Shown here: in pieces, positions 44,618-53,453 of the stretch
Layout of the letters: every line of letters starts with the position of its first letter
How positions within the stretch are numbered: position 1 is the first letter of the stretch
Source: Clostridium sp. LS
GTDB taxonomy: Bacteria > Bacillota > Clostridia > Clostridiales > Clostridiaceae
Reading direction: 5' to 3'
DNA length: 64,000 bases
Assembly (NCBI RefSeq): GCF_002760435.1
Contig: NZ_AUUU01000104.1
Span: 1-64,000 of the forward strand
Position numbers and translations under genes: made by a program
The notes under the pieces: model-generated
The model's input: only the letters and a program-made list of their open reading frames with translations
The model's database searches: none
What the model was told of the DNA's origin: nothing

Positions 44618-44899
44618 ATGAGTGAAGAAAATAAAATTAAATATTTAAGTGATATAGAAAGATATGAACTTATTAACATAAATGATGGGGAAAAGTATGA
44701 CTATCTATTAAACAATGATTTAATAATAGATGATGAAGGAAATTTTAAATATTTAATAGTGAATCTCAATGGTGGAAAATTTAATCTTTTTAGTAGTAAA
44801 GATTTTTTAGAGATTCCATGGGAATGTGTAAAGAAAATCGGGGCTAAAACAATAATATTAGATGCAGACGATGAAGTGATTAAAAAGGTTAAGCTATAA
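44618..44899 (+). CDS. ylmC: YlmC/YmxH family PRC-barrel protein
   Basis: The 93-residue acidic protein resembles the YlmC/YmxH family, a PRC-barrel group common in spore-formers and linked by name to sporulation (YmxH), without known mechanism. Features include LSDIERYELININDGEKYDYL at the start and the conserved FLEIPWECVKKIGAKTIIL near the end. The gene follows the M16 peptidase, as in other Firmicutes. Its ribosome site is buried in a strong hairpin. lysC starts 15 bp downstream. Confidence 0.85.
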   Translation: MSEENKIKYLSDIERYELININDGEKYDYLLNNDLIIDDEGNFKYLIVNLNGGKFNLFSSKDFLEIPWECVKKIGAKTIILDADDEVIKKVKL

Positions 44900-44914
44900 T
44901 TAGGAGGAAATGTA

Positions 44915-46111
44915 ATGAAAATAGTCGTACAAAAATTCGGAGGAACTTCAGTATCAACTGAGGAAAATAGACAGCAGGTTATAAATAAGGTTAAAAATGC
45001 CATTAAGGAAGGATATAGTCCTGTTTTAGTGGTATCAGCTATGGGAAGAAAAGGTCAACCTTATGCGACAGATACGCTATTATCATTAATAGATGATAAA
45101 TTTAAAAATACAAATAAGTTAGCAAAAGATTTGCTTATGTGTTGTGGAGAAATTATTAGTTCAGTTGTAATGAGTAATGATTTATACAATGCAGGAATTG
45201 ATGCTGTACCACTTACGGGGGGACAAGCGGGCATAGTAACTGATAATAATTTTACTGAAGCTACTTGTATTGACGTTAAACCTAAAAAAATCTTAGATTT
45301 AGTATCACAGGGGAGAGTACCTGTAATAACAGGATTTCAAGGCATTACTGAAAATGGGTATTTAACTACTTTAGGAAGAGGGGGTAGTGATACTACTGCT
45401 TCAATCTTAGGCGTTGCTCTTAAGGCTACAGCCATTGAAATATATACTGATGTAGATGGAATTATGACGGCAGATCCAAGGGTGGTTGAAAATGCTAATT
45501 TAATTGATGTAATAAGCTATTATGAAGTATTCCAATTAGCAGAGAAAGGTGCTACAGTAATCCATCCAAAGGCTGTAGAGGTTGCAATGGAAGGGAATAT
45601 TCCTATATTAATAAAGAATACAATGAGTAATTGTAAAGGAACTTTAATAAATAATTTTGGTGATAAGAGCAGTGATAGAATAATGACAGGTATTACAAGT
45701 CAGAAAAATAGGCTCCAAGTATCTATTACTGCTGCTGATAATCAAGGAAATAGCAAATATAAAAATGTCTTAGATTTGCTAGCAGCCAATAAAATCAGCT
45801 TAGATTTAATAAATATATTCCCAAGTGAACAGATTTTTACTGTCAATCAAGATGATAAAGAGACTTTAGAAAATGTTTTAAGCAGCGCTAATTTAAAATA
45901 TACTTTGATAGAGAATTGTAGTAAAGTAGCAGTCATTGGTTCAAAGATGAAGGGAATACCTGGTGTTATGGCTAAGATTATTAAAGCATTAAGTGATAAT
46001 AATATTGAAGTATTACAAACAGCAGATTCACACATGACAATTTGGTGTCTTGTTCATTCAGATAATGAGAAAGAAGCAATAAATGTTTTACATAAGACTT
46101 TTAAACTCTAA
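44915..46111 (+). CDS. lysC: Aspartate kinase
   Basis: LysC phosphorylates aspartate at the head of lysine, threonine, methionine and diaminopimelate synthesis. The 398-residue product has KFGGTSV (7-13), GRGGSDTTA and C-terminal tandem ACT domains (about 265-398), which usually give feedback control. AGGAGG lies before the ATG. In Bacillus a kinase gene (dapG) also sits near ymxH and tepA, so this may be the sporulation-linked aspartokinase. Confidence 0.94.
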   Translation: MKIVVQKFGGTSVSTEENRQQVINKVKNAIKEGYSPVLVVSAMGRKGQPYATDTLLSLIDDKFKNTNKLAKDLLMCCGEIISSVVMSNDLYNAGIDAVPLTGGQAGIVTDNNFTEATCIDVKPKKILDLVSQGRVPVITGFQGITENGYLTTLGRGGSDTTASILGVALKATAIEIYTDVDGIMTADPRVVENANLIDVISYYEVFQLAEKGATVIHPKAVEVAMEGNIPILIKNTMSNCKGTLINNFGDKSSDRIMTGITSQKNRLQVSITAADNQGNSKYKNVLDLLAANKISLDLINIFPSEQIFTVNQDDKETLENVLSSANLKYTLIENCSKVAVIGSKMKGIPGVMAKIIKALSDNNIEVLQTADSHMTIWCLVHSDNEKEAINVLHKTFKL

Positions 46112-46187
46112 GTATGTTTAAAAGAATAAGTTAACTCAGAATAATTTTTAAGAAGTATACTATCCTTCATGCGTTTTAACCATGAAT

Positions 46188-46237
46188 AAAATAATTCCGA
46201 ATGTACAAAATAAAATAAGTATAGGAGGAATTATTTT
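46188..46237 (+). promoter_or_regulatory. Hairpin covering the ribosome site spacer of tepA
   Basis: AAAATAATTCC (46188-46198) pairs perfectly with GGAATTATTTT (46227-46237), an 11-bp stem ending one base before the ATG at 46238. It covers the last two bases of AGGAGG and the whole spacer. Confidence 0.65.
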
Positions 46238-46957
46238 ATGGATAAATATATTTTAAATAGTGATAATACAGAAAAAGAAGATAAAGATAAATCAGAAGTA
46301 CAAGATAAAATAGAAAATGTAAAGGAACTTGGAAACACAGCCATAGCAACTCCAAATAAAAAAATACAGGTTCTATCTATAATAGGCCAAATTGAAGGGC
46401 ATTCAGTATTGCCGCCACAGACCAAGGCAACAAAATATGAACATATTATACCCCAGCTGATAGATATTGAACAAAATGATGAAGCTAAAGGCCTGCTTAT
46501 AGTTTTAAATACTGTTGGAGGAGATGTTGAAGCTGGTCTTGCTATTTCTGAAATGATTCGCAGCATGTCAAAAGCAACAGTGTCTGTAGTGATTGGTGGA
46601 GGTCACTCAATAGGAGTACCTCTAGCTACAGCAGCAGATTTCTCATTTATAACTCCATCAGCAACTATGATAGTTCATCCGGTAAGAATGAATGGGTTTG
46701 TTATTGGAATATCGCAAACCTTTGAGTATTTTAAAAAAATGCAGGAAAGAATAAATGAATTTATAGTGAGAACATCAAACATAAAGACTGAGACTTTGGA
46801 AAAATTGATGTTACAAACTGATGATTTATTAAATGATGTAGGAACAATGCTAATTGGAAAGCAGGCAGTAGATTGCGGTCTAATTGATCAAGTTGGAGGA
46901 ATACGCGAAGCATTAGCTAAACTTAATGAACTCATTGGAGAAGATGAAAGTAAATAA
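46238..46957 (+). CDS. tepA: ClpP-like serine protease TepA (YmfB family)
   Basis: The 239-residue protein has the ClpP fold with candidate catalytic Ser124 (GGHSIGVPLA) and His147 (IVHPVRM). Homologues in Bacillus (TepA) sit just upstream of spoIIIE and are linked to protein translocation or spore small protein turnover. The N-terminal 35 residues are charged and disordered-looking. The ATG follows AGGAGG inside a hairpin. A hairpin at 46968-47004 follows. Confidence 0.9.
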   Translation: MDKYILNSDNTEKEDKDKSEVQDKIENVKELGNTAIATPNKKIQVLSIIGQIEGHSVLPPQTKATKYEHIIPQLIDIEQNDEAKGLLIVLNTVGGDVEAGLAISEMIRSMSKATVSVVIGGGHSIGVPLATAADFSFITPSATMIVHPVRMNGFVIGISQTFEYFKKMQERINEFIVRTSNIKTETLEKLMLQTDDLLNDVGTMLIGKQAVDCGLIDQVGGIREALAKLNELIGEDESK

Positions 46958-46967
46958 TATTATAATG

Positions 46968-47010
46968 AGGTAGATTAAATTTTATATAATAGTTTAATCT
47001 ACCTTGTTAA
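46968..47010 (+). terminator. Hairpin after tepA
   Basis: AGGTAGATTAAA (46968-46979) pairs with TTTAATCTACCT (46993-47004), with a weak T-rich tail. The rest of the gap up to 47223 is AT-rich without a clear signal. Confidence 0.7.
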
Positions 47011-47223
47011 TTTTGGTGTCTTTATTTTAGTTATACTTAAACCTCAAGAAATACAAGCTTTTATTTTCTGTATATGTGAAATATAGATTTCTAAATTTAA
47101 AAGATTTGAGTTTTAAATTTGGGCATATTGTTGTAAAATAGTAGTATTGTTAAGTTTAAATTATTTCTTGTATTGGATTTTTTTAATAACTAACGCATTA
47201 ATAAGAACATGAGGTGATTTAAG

Positions 47224-49608
47224 GTGGGTAGGACTAAAGGTAAAAATAGCTCCGGAAAAGCTAAAAAAGATGAAAATGCAATAAATCCCGATATAGTTGG
47301 AATAGTGTATATTGCAACAGGTATAATACTTGGAATAGCAATATACACTTCTTTGGCTGGAATATTATCATCTTTGGCACAAAGAATATCGTACGTTATA
47401 ATTGGGGTAGGTGCAAATACATTGCCTATTTATTTAATATATTTCGGTTTTCAATATATAAGAACAAGAGGAAATATACAATTTAATAAGAATTTTTTTG
47501 GAATGACTATATTAGTAGTTGTAATTATGCTCACTTTTGGAATTATAAATATTCAAAGCTTAGATAATCAAAGTGTTTTTTTCGAAAATATTAAGTTAAT
47601 TATTAATAATGATACAAAGACGATGCATGGTGGTATAATATCATATCTTATTTGCTATCCTCTTTATAAAATTATAGGAGTAGTTGGGACTTATATAGTG
47701 CTTCTAGCATTCTCTTTAATAGCTATTATTATGATTTTTGATATTACTTTATATGATTTAGGATTAAAGGCGTATAACAAAGGGGAAAAAATAAGGAATA
47801 ATAGACAAAGAAAGATGAGAGAAAAAAGTGAGGAAAGGTCTAGCGGTAATTTTATTAACATAGTAGAAAAAGATGAAAGTGAAGAAAGAAGTAAAAAGGA
47901 AAAGGAAGCATTTCTTTCTGGAGTTGATAAAAAGATAAAGATTCTAGACTTTATGAAAAATTCAAACGAAAATGAGGAAATATCGCCAGATTTAAAATCT
48001 GAAATCTCATCAGATATACAAATTAATAATTTTTTAGAAAAAAATACGCAAAACAACACTCGCAAGAAGGAAAACTTAGATAATGATGTTAAGGACGTAG
48101 TTAATAAAGAAATACAAGAACATATTTTAGAGCAAAAAGAATTAAAGGAATACAAACATCCAAGTTTGGATTTATTAAAGTTAAATGCTAATACAAAACT
48201 AAACAATACAGATAAAAAAGAACTGATAGAAAATGCAAATAAACTTGAAGAGATATTGTCTAACTTCGGTGTTGATGCTAAGGTTACTCAAGTAACTAAA
48301 GGTCCATCAGTTACAAGATTTGAGCTTCAACCAAGTCCAGGAGTTAAAGTTAGTAAGATAGTAAATTTAGCTGATGATATTGCTTTAGGGCTTGCAGCGT
48401 CAGGTATAAGAATAGAAGCGCCTATCCCAGGTAAAGCAGCAGTAGGTATTGAGGTTCCAAATGGAAAGCAAACACCAGTATTTTTGCGAGAAGTCCTAGA
48501 AAATGATGAATTTATTAATTCTAAGAAAAAGTTAGCCTTTGCGTTAGGTAAAGATATTTCAGGAAAGTGTGTTGTGGGAGACCTAAGTAAGATGCCTCAC
48601 ACATTGATTGCAGGGGCCACTGGTTCAGGTAAAAGTGTATGTATAAACTCACTTATAATAAGTTTATTATATAAATATAACCCTGAGGAAGTAAAGCTTC
48701 TTATGGTTGACCCTAAGGTTGTTGAGTTAAATGTTTATAATGGGATACCACATCTTTTAATTCCGGTTGTTACTGATCCAAAGAAGGCTGCAGCAGCGTT
48801 AAATTGGGCTGTAAATGAGATGACAAACAGATATAAACTTTTTGCAGATAGCGGCGTAAGAAATATGGAATCTTATAATGAATTATTTAATAAAGGTGTT
48901 ATTGAACAAAAGCTTCCATATATAGTTATCATTGTAGATGAGCTTGCAGACCTTATGATGGTGTGTCCAAATGACGTTGAGGATTACATAGGAAGATTAG
49001 CTCAAATGGCTAGAGCTGCTGGTATGCATTTAGTTATAGCAACTCAAAGACCATCAGTTGATGTAATTACAGGAGTAATTAAAGCCAATATTCCATCGAG
49101 AATATCTTTTGCAGTTTCATCTCAAATTGATTCTAGAACTATATTGGATGGATCAGGTGCAGAAAAGCTTCTTGGAAAGGGGGATATGTTATATTATCCT
49201 GTAGGAGAAAGTAAGCCTCTCAGAGTTCAGGGGTGCTTCATATCAGAGGAAGAAGTAGAGCAGGTAATTTCGTTTATAAAGAGCGAGCAAGGTGATATTA
49301 ATTATGAAGAGGATATTATTGATCATATTAACAGCGCAACAGACTCGAAATCAGCAGAGTCGAGTGAGAGCAATGATGATGTAGATGAATTACTTAATGA
49401 AGTAATTAATATTGTAGTGGAATATGGTCAAGCGTCTACCTCATTTATTCAAAGGAAATTTAGAATAGGTTTTAATAGAGCTTCTAGAATAATGGACCAA
49501 TTAGAAGAGAGGGGTATTATATCAGAAAAAGATGGTAGTAGACCAAGGCAGGTGCTGATTACAAAACAACAGTTATTAGATGAGAGCAATGAGGATGAGA
49601 ATAGTTAA
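47224..49608 (+). CDS. spoIIIE: FtsK/SpoIIIE DNA translocase
   Basis: This hexameric pump moves chromosomal DNA through the septum in division and sporulation. The 794-residue product has four N-terminal transmembrane segments (about 25-180), a charged linker (190-310), and the motor with GATGSGKSVC near 465 and IVIVDELADLMMV. The C-terminal gamma winged helix (about 725-790, SFIQRKFRIGFNRASRIMDQLE) reads KOPS/SRS sequences. It starts at GTG 47224. Confidence 0.95.
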   Translation: MGRTKGKNSSGKAKKDENAINPDIVGIVYIATGIILGIAIYTSLAGILSSLAQRISYVIIGVGANTLPIYLIYFGFQYIRTRGNIQFNKNFFGMTILVVVIMLTFGIINIQSLDNQSVFFENIKLIINNDTKTMHGGIISYLICYPLYKIIGVVGTYIVLLAFSLIAIIMIFDITLYDLGLKAYNKGEKIRNNRQRKMREKSEERSSGNFINIVEKDESEERSKKEKEAFLSGVDKKIKILDFMKNSNENEEISPDLKSEISSDIQINNFLEKNTQNNTRKKENLDNDVKDVVNKEIQEHILEQKELKEYKHPSLDLLKLNANTKLNNTDKKELIENANKLEEILSNFGVDAKVTQVTKGPSVTRFELQPSPGVKVSKIVNLADDIALGLAASGIRIEAPIPGKAAVGIEVPNGKQTPVFLREVLENDEFINSKKKLAFALGKDISGKCVVGDLSKMPHTLIAGATGSGKSVCINSLIISLLYKYNPEEVKLLMVDPKVVELNVYNGIPHLLIPVVTDPKKAAAALNWAVNEMTNRYKLFADSGVRNMESYNELFNKGVIEQKLPYIVIIVDELADLMMVCPNDVEDYIGRLAQMARAAGMHLVIATQRPSVDVITGVIKANIPSRISFAVSSQIDSRTILDGSGAEKLLGKGDMLYYPVGESKPLRVQGCFISEEEVEQVISFIKSEQGDINYEEDIIDHINSATDSKSAESSESNDDVDELLNEVINIVVEYGQASTSFIQRKFRIGFNRASRIMDQLEERGIISEKDGSRPRQVLITKQQLLDESNEDENS

Positions 49609-49753
49609 ATTACCATATATTAATATACTTCTGATTAATTTAGTTTAAATTAATTATGAAATTAGTTTAAACTTTGTGTTAACTTTCATTATTAAGCTAA
49701 AATAATAGATGATTTTTATGTAATATAGTAGTATATATAATAAGAATAGTAAC

Positions 49754-49790
49754 TTGTAAAATGGAGTTTTAATTTGTTATAATTAAAACT
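49754..49790 (+). promoter_or_regulatory. Candidate rimO promoter with overlapping palindrome
   Basis: TTGTAA (49754-49759) and TATAAT (49778-49783) are 18 bp apart. A perfect palindrome, AGTTTTAATT (49765-49774) with AATTAAAACT (49781-49790), overlaps the -10 and could be an operator. The rest of 49609-49815 is AT-rich with nothing else seen. Confidence 0.45.
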
Positions 49791-49815
49791 ATTAAAACAC
49801 AGGAGGATATAAGAC

Positions 49816-51210
49816 TTGAGTGAAAGTAAGATAGAAATAATAACTAATGAAGAGAAAAATAAGAACATTTCAGCAAAGTATAAAGTTGGAATGGTAAGTT
49901 TAGGCTGTGATAAAAATAGAGTTGACTCAGAAATAATATTAGGTAAGATGAGTGATGAGTATGAAATAACTAGTAATGCTAAAAATGCAGATATTATTAT
50001 TGTAAATACATGTGGCTTTATAGAAAGTGCAAAGCAAGAATCTATTGATACAATTTTAGAAATGGCTGATTATAAAATTAATTACAAATGTAAGCTACTT
50101 ATAGCTACAGGATGCCTTACTCAAAGATATGGAGAAGAATTAGGAAAATTAATACCTGAAATAGATATGATGTTGGGCGTTAATGACTATAATAAAATTA
50201 ATGAAATTATAACTGAATTTATAGATGGAAATAAGAAAGCTTTGGAACTTTTAAATTATTCTGATGAAAATATAAATGAAGGAAAAAGAATTATTACCAC
50301 ACAAAAGGAAAGTGCATATATTAGAATAGCGGAAGGGTGTAATAATTTTTGCACATATTGTATAATTCCTAAAATAAGGGGAAAATTTAGAAGTAGGAAG
50401 ATGGAAAATATTATAAATGAAGCCAAAGAGCTAAGTGAAAGCGGAGTAAAAGAAATAATACTTATAGCTCAAGATACTACTTTATATGGTAGTGATATTT
50501 ATGGGAAGAAAACACTTCACTTATTGCTTAGGGAGCTTGCAGCTATTGAAGGTATTAAGTGGATTAGAGTTCTTTATTGCTATCCAGAAGAAATATATGA
50601 TGAACTTATAGATGAGATTTCTAAGAATGAAAAAGTTGTGAAATATTTAGATATACCTATTCAACACATAAGCAGTAAGATTTTAAAACTTATGGGCAGA
50701 AAAACAAGTAAGCAAGATATTATAAATAAAATAGAAAAATTAAGAGAAAAAGTATTAGGAATAGCTATAAGAACGACCTTTATAGTTGGATTTCCTCAAG
50801 AAACACAAGAAGATTTTAATGAAATAATAGATTTTCTTAAAGAATATAAGCTTGATAAAGTAGGTGTATTTACATACTCTCAAGAAGAAGATACTCCAGC
50901 AGCAAAAATGGAAGGCCAAGTAGCTGAAGAAATTAAAGAAAAAAGAGAAGAAGCTTTAATGTTAATTCAAAAGGATATTTCAGAAGAAATAAATAAATTG
51001 AAAATTGGAAAGTTATATGATATTCTTGTTGAGGGATATAATGGAAGATACTATTATGGAAGAAGCTATGAAATGGCTCCTGATATAGATGCAAATGTAC
51101 TATTTAAGTCATGTGAAAGTATAAAGAATGGCGAATTTGTAAAAGTAAAAATAATAGAGAGTATGGATTATGATTTAGTGGGAGTTGTTGTTGATGAATC
51201 TTGCAAATAA
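49816..51210 (+). CDS. rimO: Ribosomal protein S12 methylthiotransferase RimO
   Basis: RimO methylthiolates an aspartate of S12. The 464-residue product has an N-terminal UPF0004 domain with cluster cysteines (VSLGCDKNRVDSE with Cys31, NTCGF, GCLTQR), the radical SAM motif CNNFCTYC, and a C-terminal TRAM domain. The start is TTG 49816 with AGGAGG nine bases upstream, giving about 20 extra residues (MSESKIEIIT...) before the usual family start. It overlaps pgsA by 17 bp. Confidence 0.94.
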   Translation: MSESKIEIITNEEKNKNISAKYKVGMVSLGCDKNRVDSEIILGKMSDEYEITSNAKNADIIIVNTCGFIESAKQESIDTILEMADYKINYKCKLLIATGCLTQRYGEELGKLIPEIDMMLGVNDYNKINEIITEFIDGNKKALELLNYSDENINEGKRIITTQKESAYIRIAEGCNNFCTYCIIPKIRGKFRSRKMENIINEAKELSESGVKEIILIAQDTTLYGSDIYGKKTLHLLLRELAAIEGIKWIRVLYCYPEEIYDELIDEISKNEKVVKYLDIPIQHISSKILKLMGRKTSKQDIINKIEKLREKVLGIAIRTTFIVGFPQETQEDFNEIIDFLKEYKLDKVGVFTYSQEEDTPAAKMEGQVAEEIKEKREEALMLIQKDISEEINKLKIGKLYDILVEGYNGRYYYGRSYEMAPDIDANVLFKSCESIKNGEFVKVKIIESMDYDLVGVVVDESCK

Positions 51211-51784
51211 GTTAACCTTAATTAGAATATTTTTAGTTCCTGTATTTTTAGTATTTATAGCTGTAAAGAATATACCTTATGGAAGTTTTATAGCAACATT
51301 TATATTTATTTTAGCCTCACTAACTGATAAATTAGATGGATATATAGCTAGAAGTAGAAATCAAATAACCAACTTTGGGAAACTTATGGATCCGCTAGCT
51401 GATAAGTTATTAGTTACAGCAGCATTAATATCTTTAGTTGAATTACATGTAGTGCCTTCATGGGCTGCAGTAGTTATAATTGCGCGTGAATTTGCAGTTT
51501 CAGGATTAAGATCTATAGCAGCAGCACAAGGAAGAGTTATAGCTGCCAGCTGGTGGGGAAAGATTAAAACAGTTATACAAATAATAGCAATAATTTCATT
51601 ATTACTAAAAGTCAATATACGTGATGCCAAAATTTTAAAGATTTTTGTAATAGATAATTATTATTTGCAAGAATTTTTCAAAGTATTTCCAACTATAATG
51701 CTTATGATTGCAGTAATTGTAACTTTGATTTCTGGTTATGATTACTTTAAGAAAAATAAAGAGGCCGTTTCTATTGATAAGTAA
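51194..51784 (+). CDS. pgsA: CDP-diacylglycerol-glycerol-3-phosphate 3-phosphatidyltransferase
   Basis: PgsA makes phosphatidylglycerol phosphate from CDP-diacylglycerol, the CdsA product. The 196-residue membrane protein has the CDP-alcohol motif D-x2-DG-x2-AR-x8-G-x3-D-x3-D (DKLDGYIARSRN then FGKLMDPLADK). The ATG at 51194 overlaps rimO; the TTG at 51185 adds three residues and is less likely. A strong terminator follows. Confidence 0.95.
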   Translation: MNLANKLTLIRIFLVPVFLVFIAVKNIPYGSFIATFIFILASLTDKLDGYIARSRNQITNFGKLMDPLADKLLVTAALISLVELHVVPSWAAVVIIAREFAVSGLRSIAAAQGRVIAASWWGKIKTVIQIIAIISLLLKVNIRDAKILKIFVIDNYYLQEFFKVFPTIMLMIAVIVTLISGYDYFKKNKEAVSIDK

Positions 51785-51859
51785 AATTTCTTATATTGAT
51801 AGATAAAATTTATTATTATTTTATGTTTAAAAATGTAATAAAGTGGATATAAATTAAAC

Positions 51860-51900
51860 AGTTCCTTCTTTAAATTAAGTTAAAGAAGGGACTTTTCTTA
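51860..51900 (+). terminator. Terminator after pgsA
   Basis: AGTTCCTTCTTTAA (51860-51873) pairs with TTAAAGAAGGGACT (51880-51893), followed by TTTTCTT. Confidence 0.9.
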
Positions 51901-51980
51901 AGGCAAATTCAAAAAAATAATAGGCCAGTATGCTTGTTATTTTGAACTATTATTTTCTTTTATATGCCTTGAATTAATTA

Positions 51981-52009
51981 TTGACTATAGTTTAGAATTA
52001 ATTTATAAT
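51981..52009 (+). promoter_or_regulatory. Promoter for recA
   Basis: TTGACT (51981-51986) and TATAAT (52004-52009) are separated by 17 bp, followed 7 bp later by a LexA box. Confidence 0.8.
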
Positions 52010-52016
52010 AAATATA

Positions 52017-52028
52017 GAACGTAAGTTC
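52017..52028 (+). promoter_or_regulatory. LexA (SOS) operator of recA
   Basis: GAACGTAAGTTC matches the Gram-positive SOS box GAAC-N4-GTTC exactly and lies at the expected transcription start, so LexA would block initiation until DNA damage. Confidence 0.85.
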
Positions 52029-52052
52029 GATAGAAGGGAGTTAATTAGTATT

Positions 52053-53141
52053 ATGGGAAATATAAATGCAGAAAAATTAAAAGCAATTGAAAGTGCTATG
52101 AGTCATATAGAAAAACAATTTGGTAAGGGGTCAGTAATGAAATTAGGTGACCACAATATTTCTAATATGGATGCTATATCTACTGGATGCTTAGATTTAG
52201 ATATAGCTCTTGGAATAGGAGGAGTACCTAAAGGTAGAATTATTGAAATTTATGGACCAGAAAGTTCTGGTAAGACGACAGTTGCACTTCATATAGCAGC
52301 AGAATCACAAAAAAAAGGCGGTGCTGTAGGATATATAGATGCTGAGCATGCATTAGATCCTAGTTATGCTCAAAAACTTGGTGTAGATGTAGATAGTTTA
52401 ATAATATCTCAGCCAGATACTGGGGAACAAGGTCTTGAAATCGCTGAAGCTTTAGTTCGTTCAGGAGCAATTGATGTTTTAGTAGTAGACTCAGTTGCGG
52501 CTTTAGTACCTAAAGCTGAAATTGAAGGAGAAATGGGAGATTCACACATTGGTCTTCAAGCAAGACTTATGTCACAAGCTTTAAGAAAGCTTGCTGGAAC
52601 AATTAATAAAACAAATTGTGTAGCTATCTTTATTAATCAATTAAGAGAAAAGGTTGGAGTTATGTTTGGTTCTCCAGAAACAACAACTGGAGGAAGAGCA
52701 TTAAAATTCTATGCATCAATAAGACTTGATATTAGAAGAATAGATTCTATAAAACAAGGTGATGCAATCATTGGTAACAGAACAAGAGTTAAGGTAACAA
52801 AAAACAAAGTTGCGCCACCATTTAAACAAGCGGAATTTGATATTATGTATAATGAAGGTATTTCTAGATATGGTAATATCGTAGATGTTGGGGTAAAAGA
52901 AGAAATAGTTCAAAAAAGCGGAGCTTGGTTCTCTTATGGAGATATAAGATTAGGACAAGGAAGAGAAAATGCTAAGTTGTATTTAAAGGAAAATCCAGAA
53001 GTAGCATTAGATATAGAAAATCAAATTAGGGAAAAATATAGTCTTCCACCAGCTGAAATGCTTAAAAGAAATGTATCTGAAGAAATAGCTGCAGATAAAG
53101 ATGTTAAAACTGCTGATAGTAACGTAGAGACTGAAGAATAG
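52053..53141 (+). CDS. recA: Recombinase RecA
   Basis: RecA drives strand exchange and LexA cleavage. The 362-residue product has Walker A GPESSGKTT (68-76), the QARLMSQALRKLAGT segment, the L2 loop with GVMFGSPETTTGGRALKFYA, and an acidic C-terminus. AGAAGGGAG lies about 13 nt before the ATG, a slightly long spacing. It is preceded by a LexA box and followed by a hairpin; DprA at 18 kb is its probable loading partner. Confidence 0.98.
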   Translation: MGNINAEKLKAIESAMSHIEKQFGKGSVMKLGDHNISNMDAISTGCLDLDIALGIGGVPKGRIIEIYGPESSGKTTVALHIAAESQKKGGAVGYIDAEHALDPSYAQKLGVDVDSLIISQPDTGEQGLEIAEALVRSGAIDVLVVDSVAALVPKAEIEGEMGDSHIGLQARLMSQALRKLAGTINKTNCVAIFINQLREKVGVMFGSPETTTGGRALKFYASIRLDIRRIDSIKQGDAIIGNRTRVKVTKNKVAPPFKQAEFDIMYNEGISRYGNIVDVGVKEEIVQKSGAWFSYGDIRLGQGRENAKLYLKENPEVALDIENQIREKYSLPPAEMLKRNVSEEIAADKDVKTADSNVETEE

Positions 53142-53209
53142 AACAATTGTAAGAAATGCAAATCATAAATAAGTATAAAATTATCACATAATATTTATAA
53201 TAATAAATG

Positions 53210-53256
53210 TATAGCTGCATAATATATATTAAATTATATTTATGTAGCTATATTTA
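53210..53256 (+). terminator. Terminator after recA
   Basis: TATAGCTGCATAA (53210-53222) pairs with TTATGTAGCTATA (53240-53252), one G-U pair, followed by TTT. Confidence 0.65.
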
Positions 53257-53311
53257 GATTATTTGGATATTTCATAACACAATGCTGACTATATCCATTA
53301 TATGAGCAAAC

Positions 53312-53340
53312 TTGACATAATTTTGTTTTTAATATAGAAT
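53312..53340 (+). promoter_or_regulatory. Promoter for rny
   Basis: TTGACA (53312-53317) and TAGAAT (53335-53340) are separated by 17 bp. The leader is about 105 nt. Nothing else is seen in 53257-53453. Confidence 0.75.
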
Positions 53341-53453
53341 AAAAAGGAATACTGGTTTATCATATTCCAAACGCAGTGAGAAGAAAATATGACACCTACT
53401 ATACTTTCTTGTTAGTAATATAATAAGAAAATAATAAATTAGGAGGTGTTTAT

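Noticed and set aside
47691..48206. 171-residue minus-strand frame inside spoIIIE
   Set aside because: It is antisense to the Lys/Glu-rich linker of a clear gene, and its Ser/Phe-rich composition is the usual shadow of such coding DNA.
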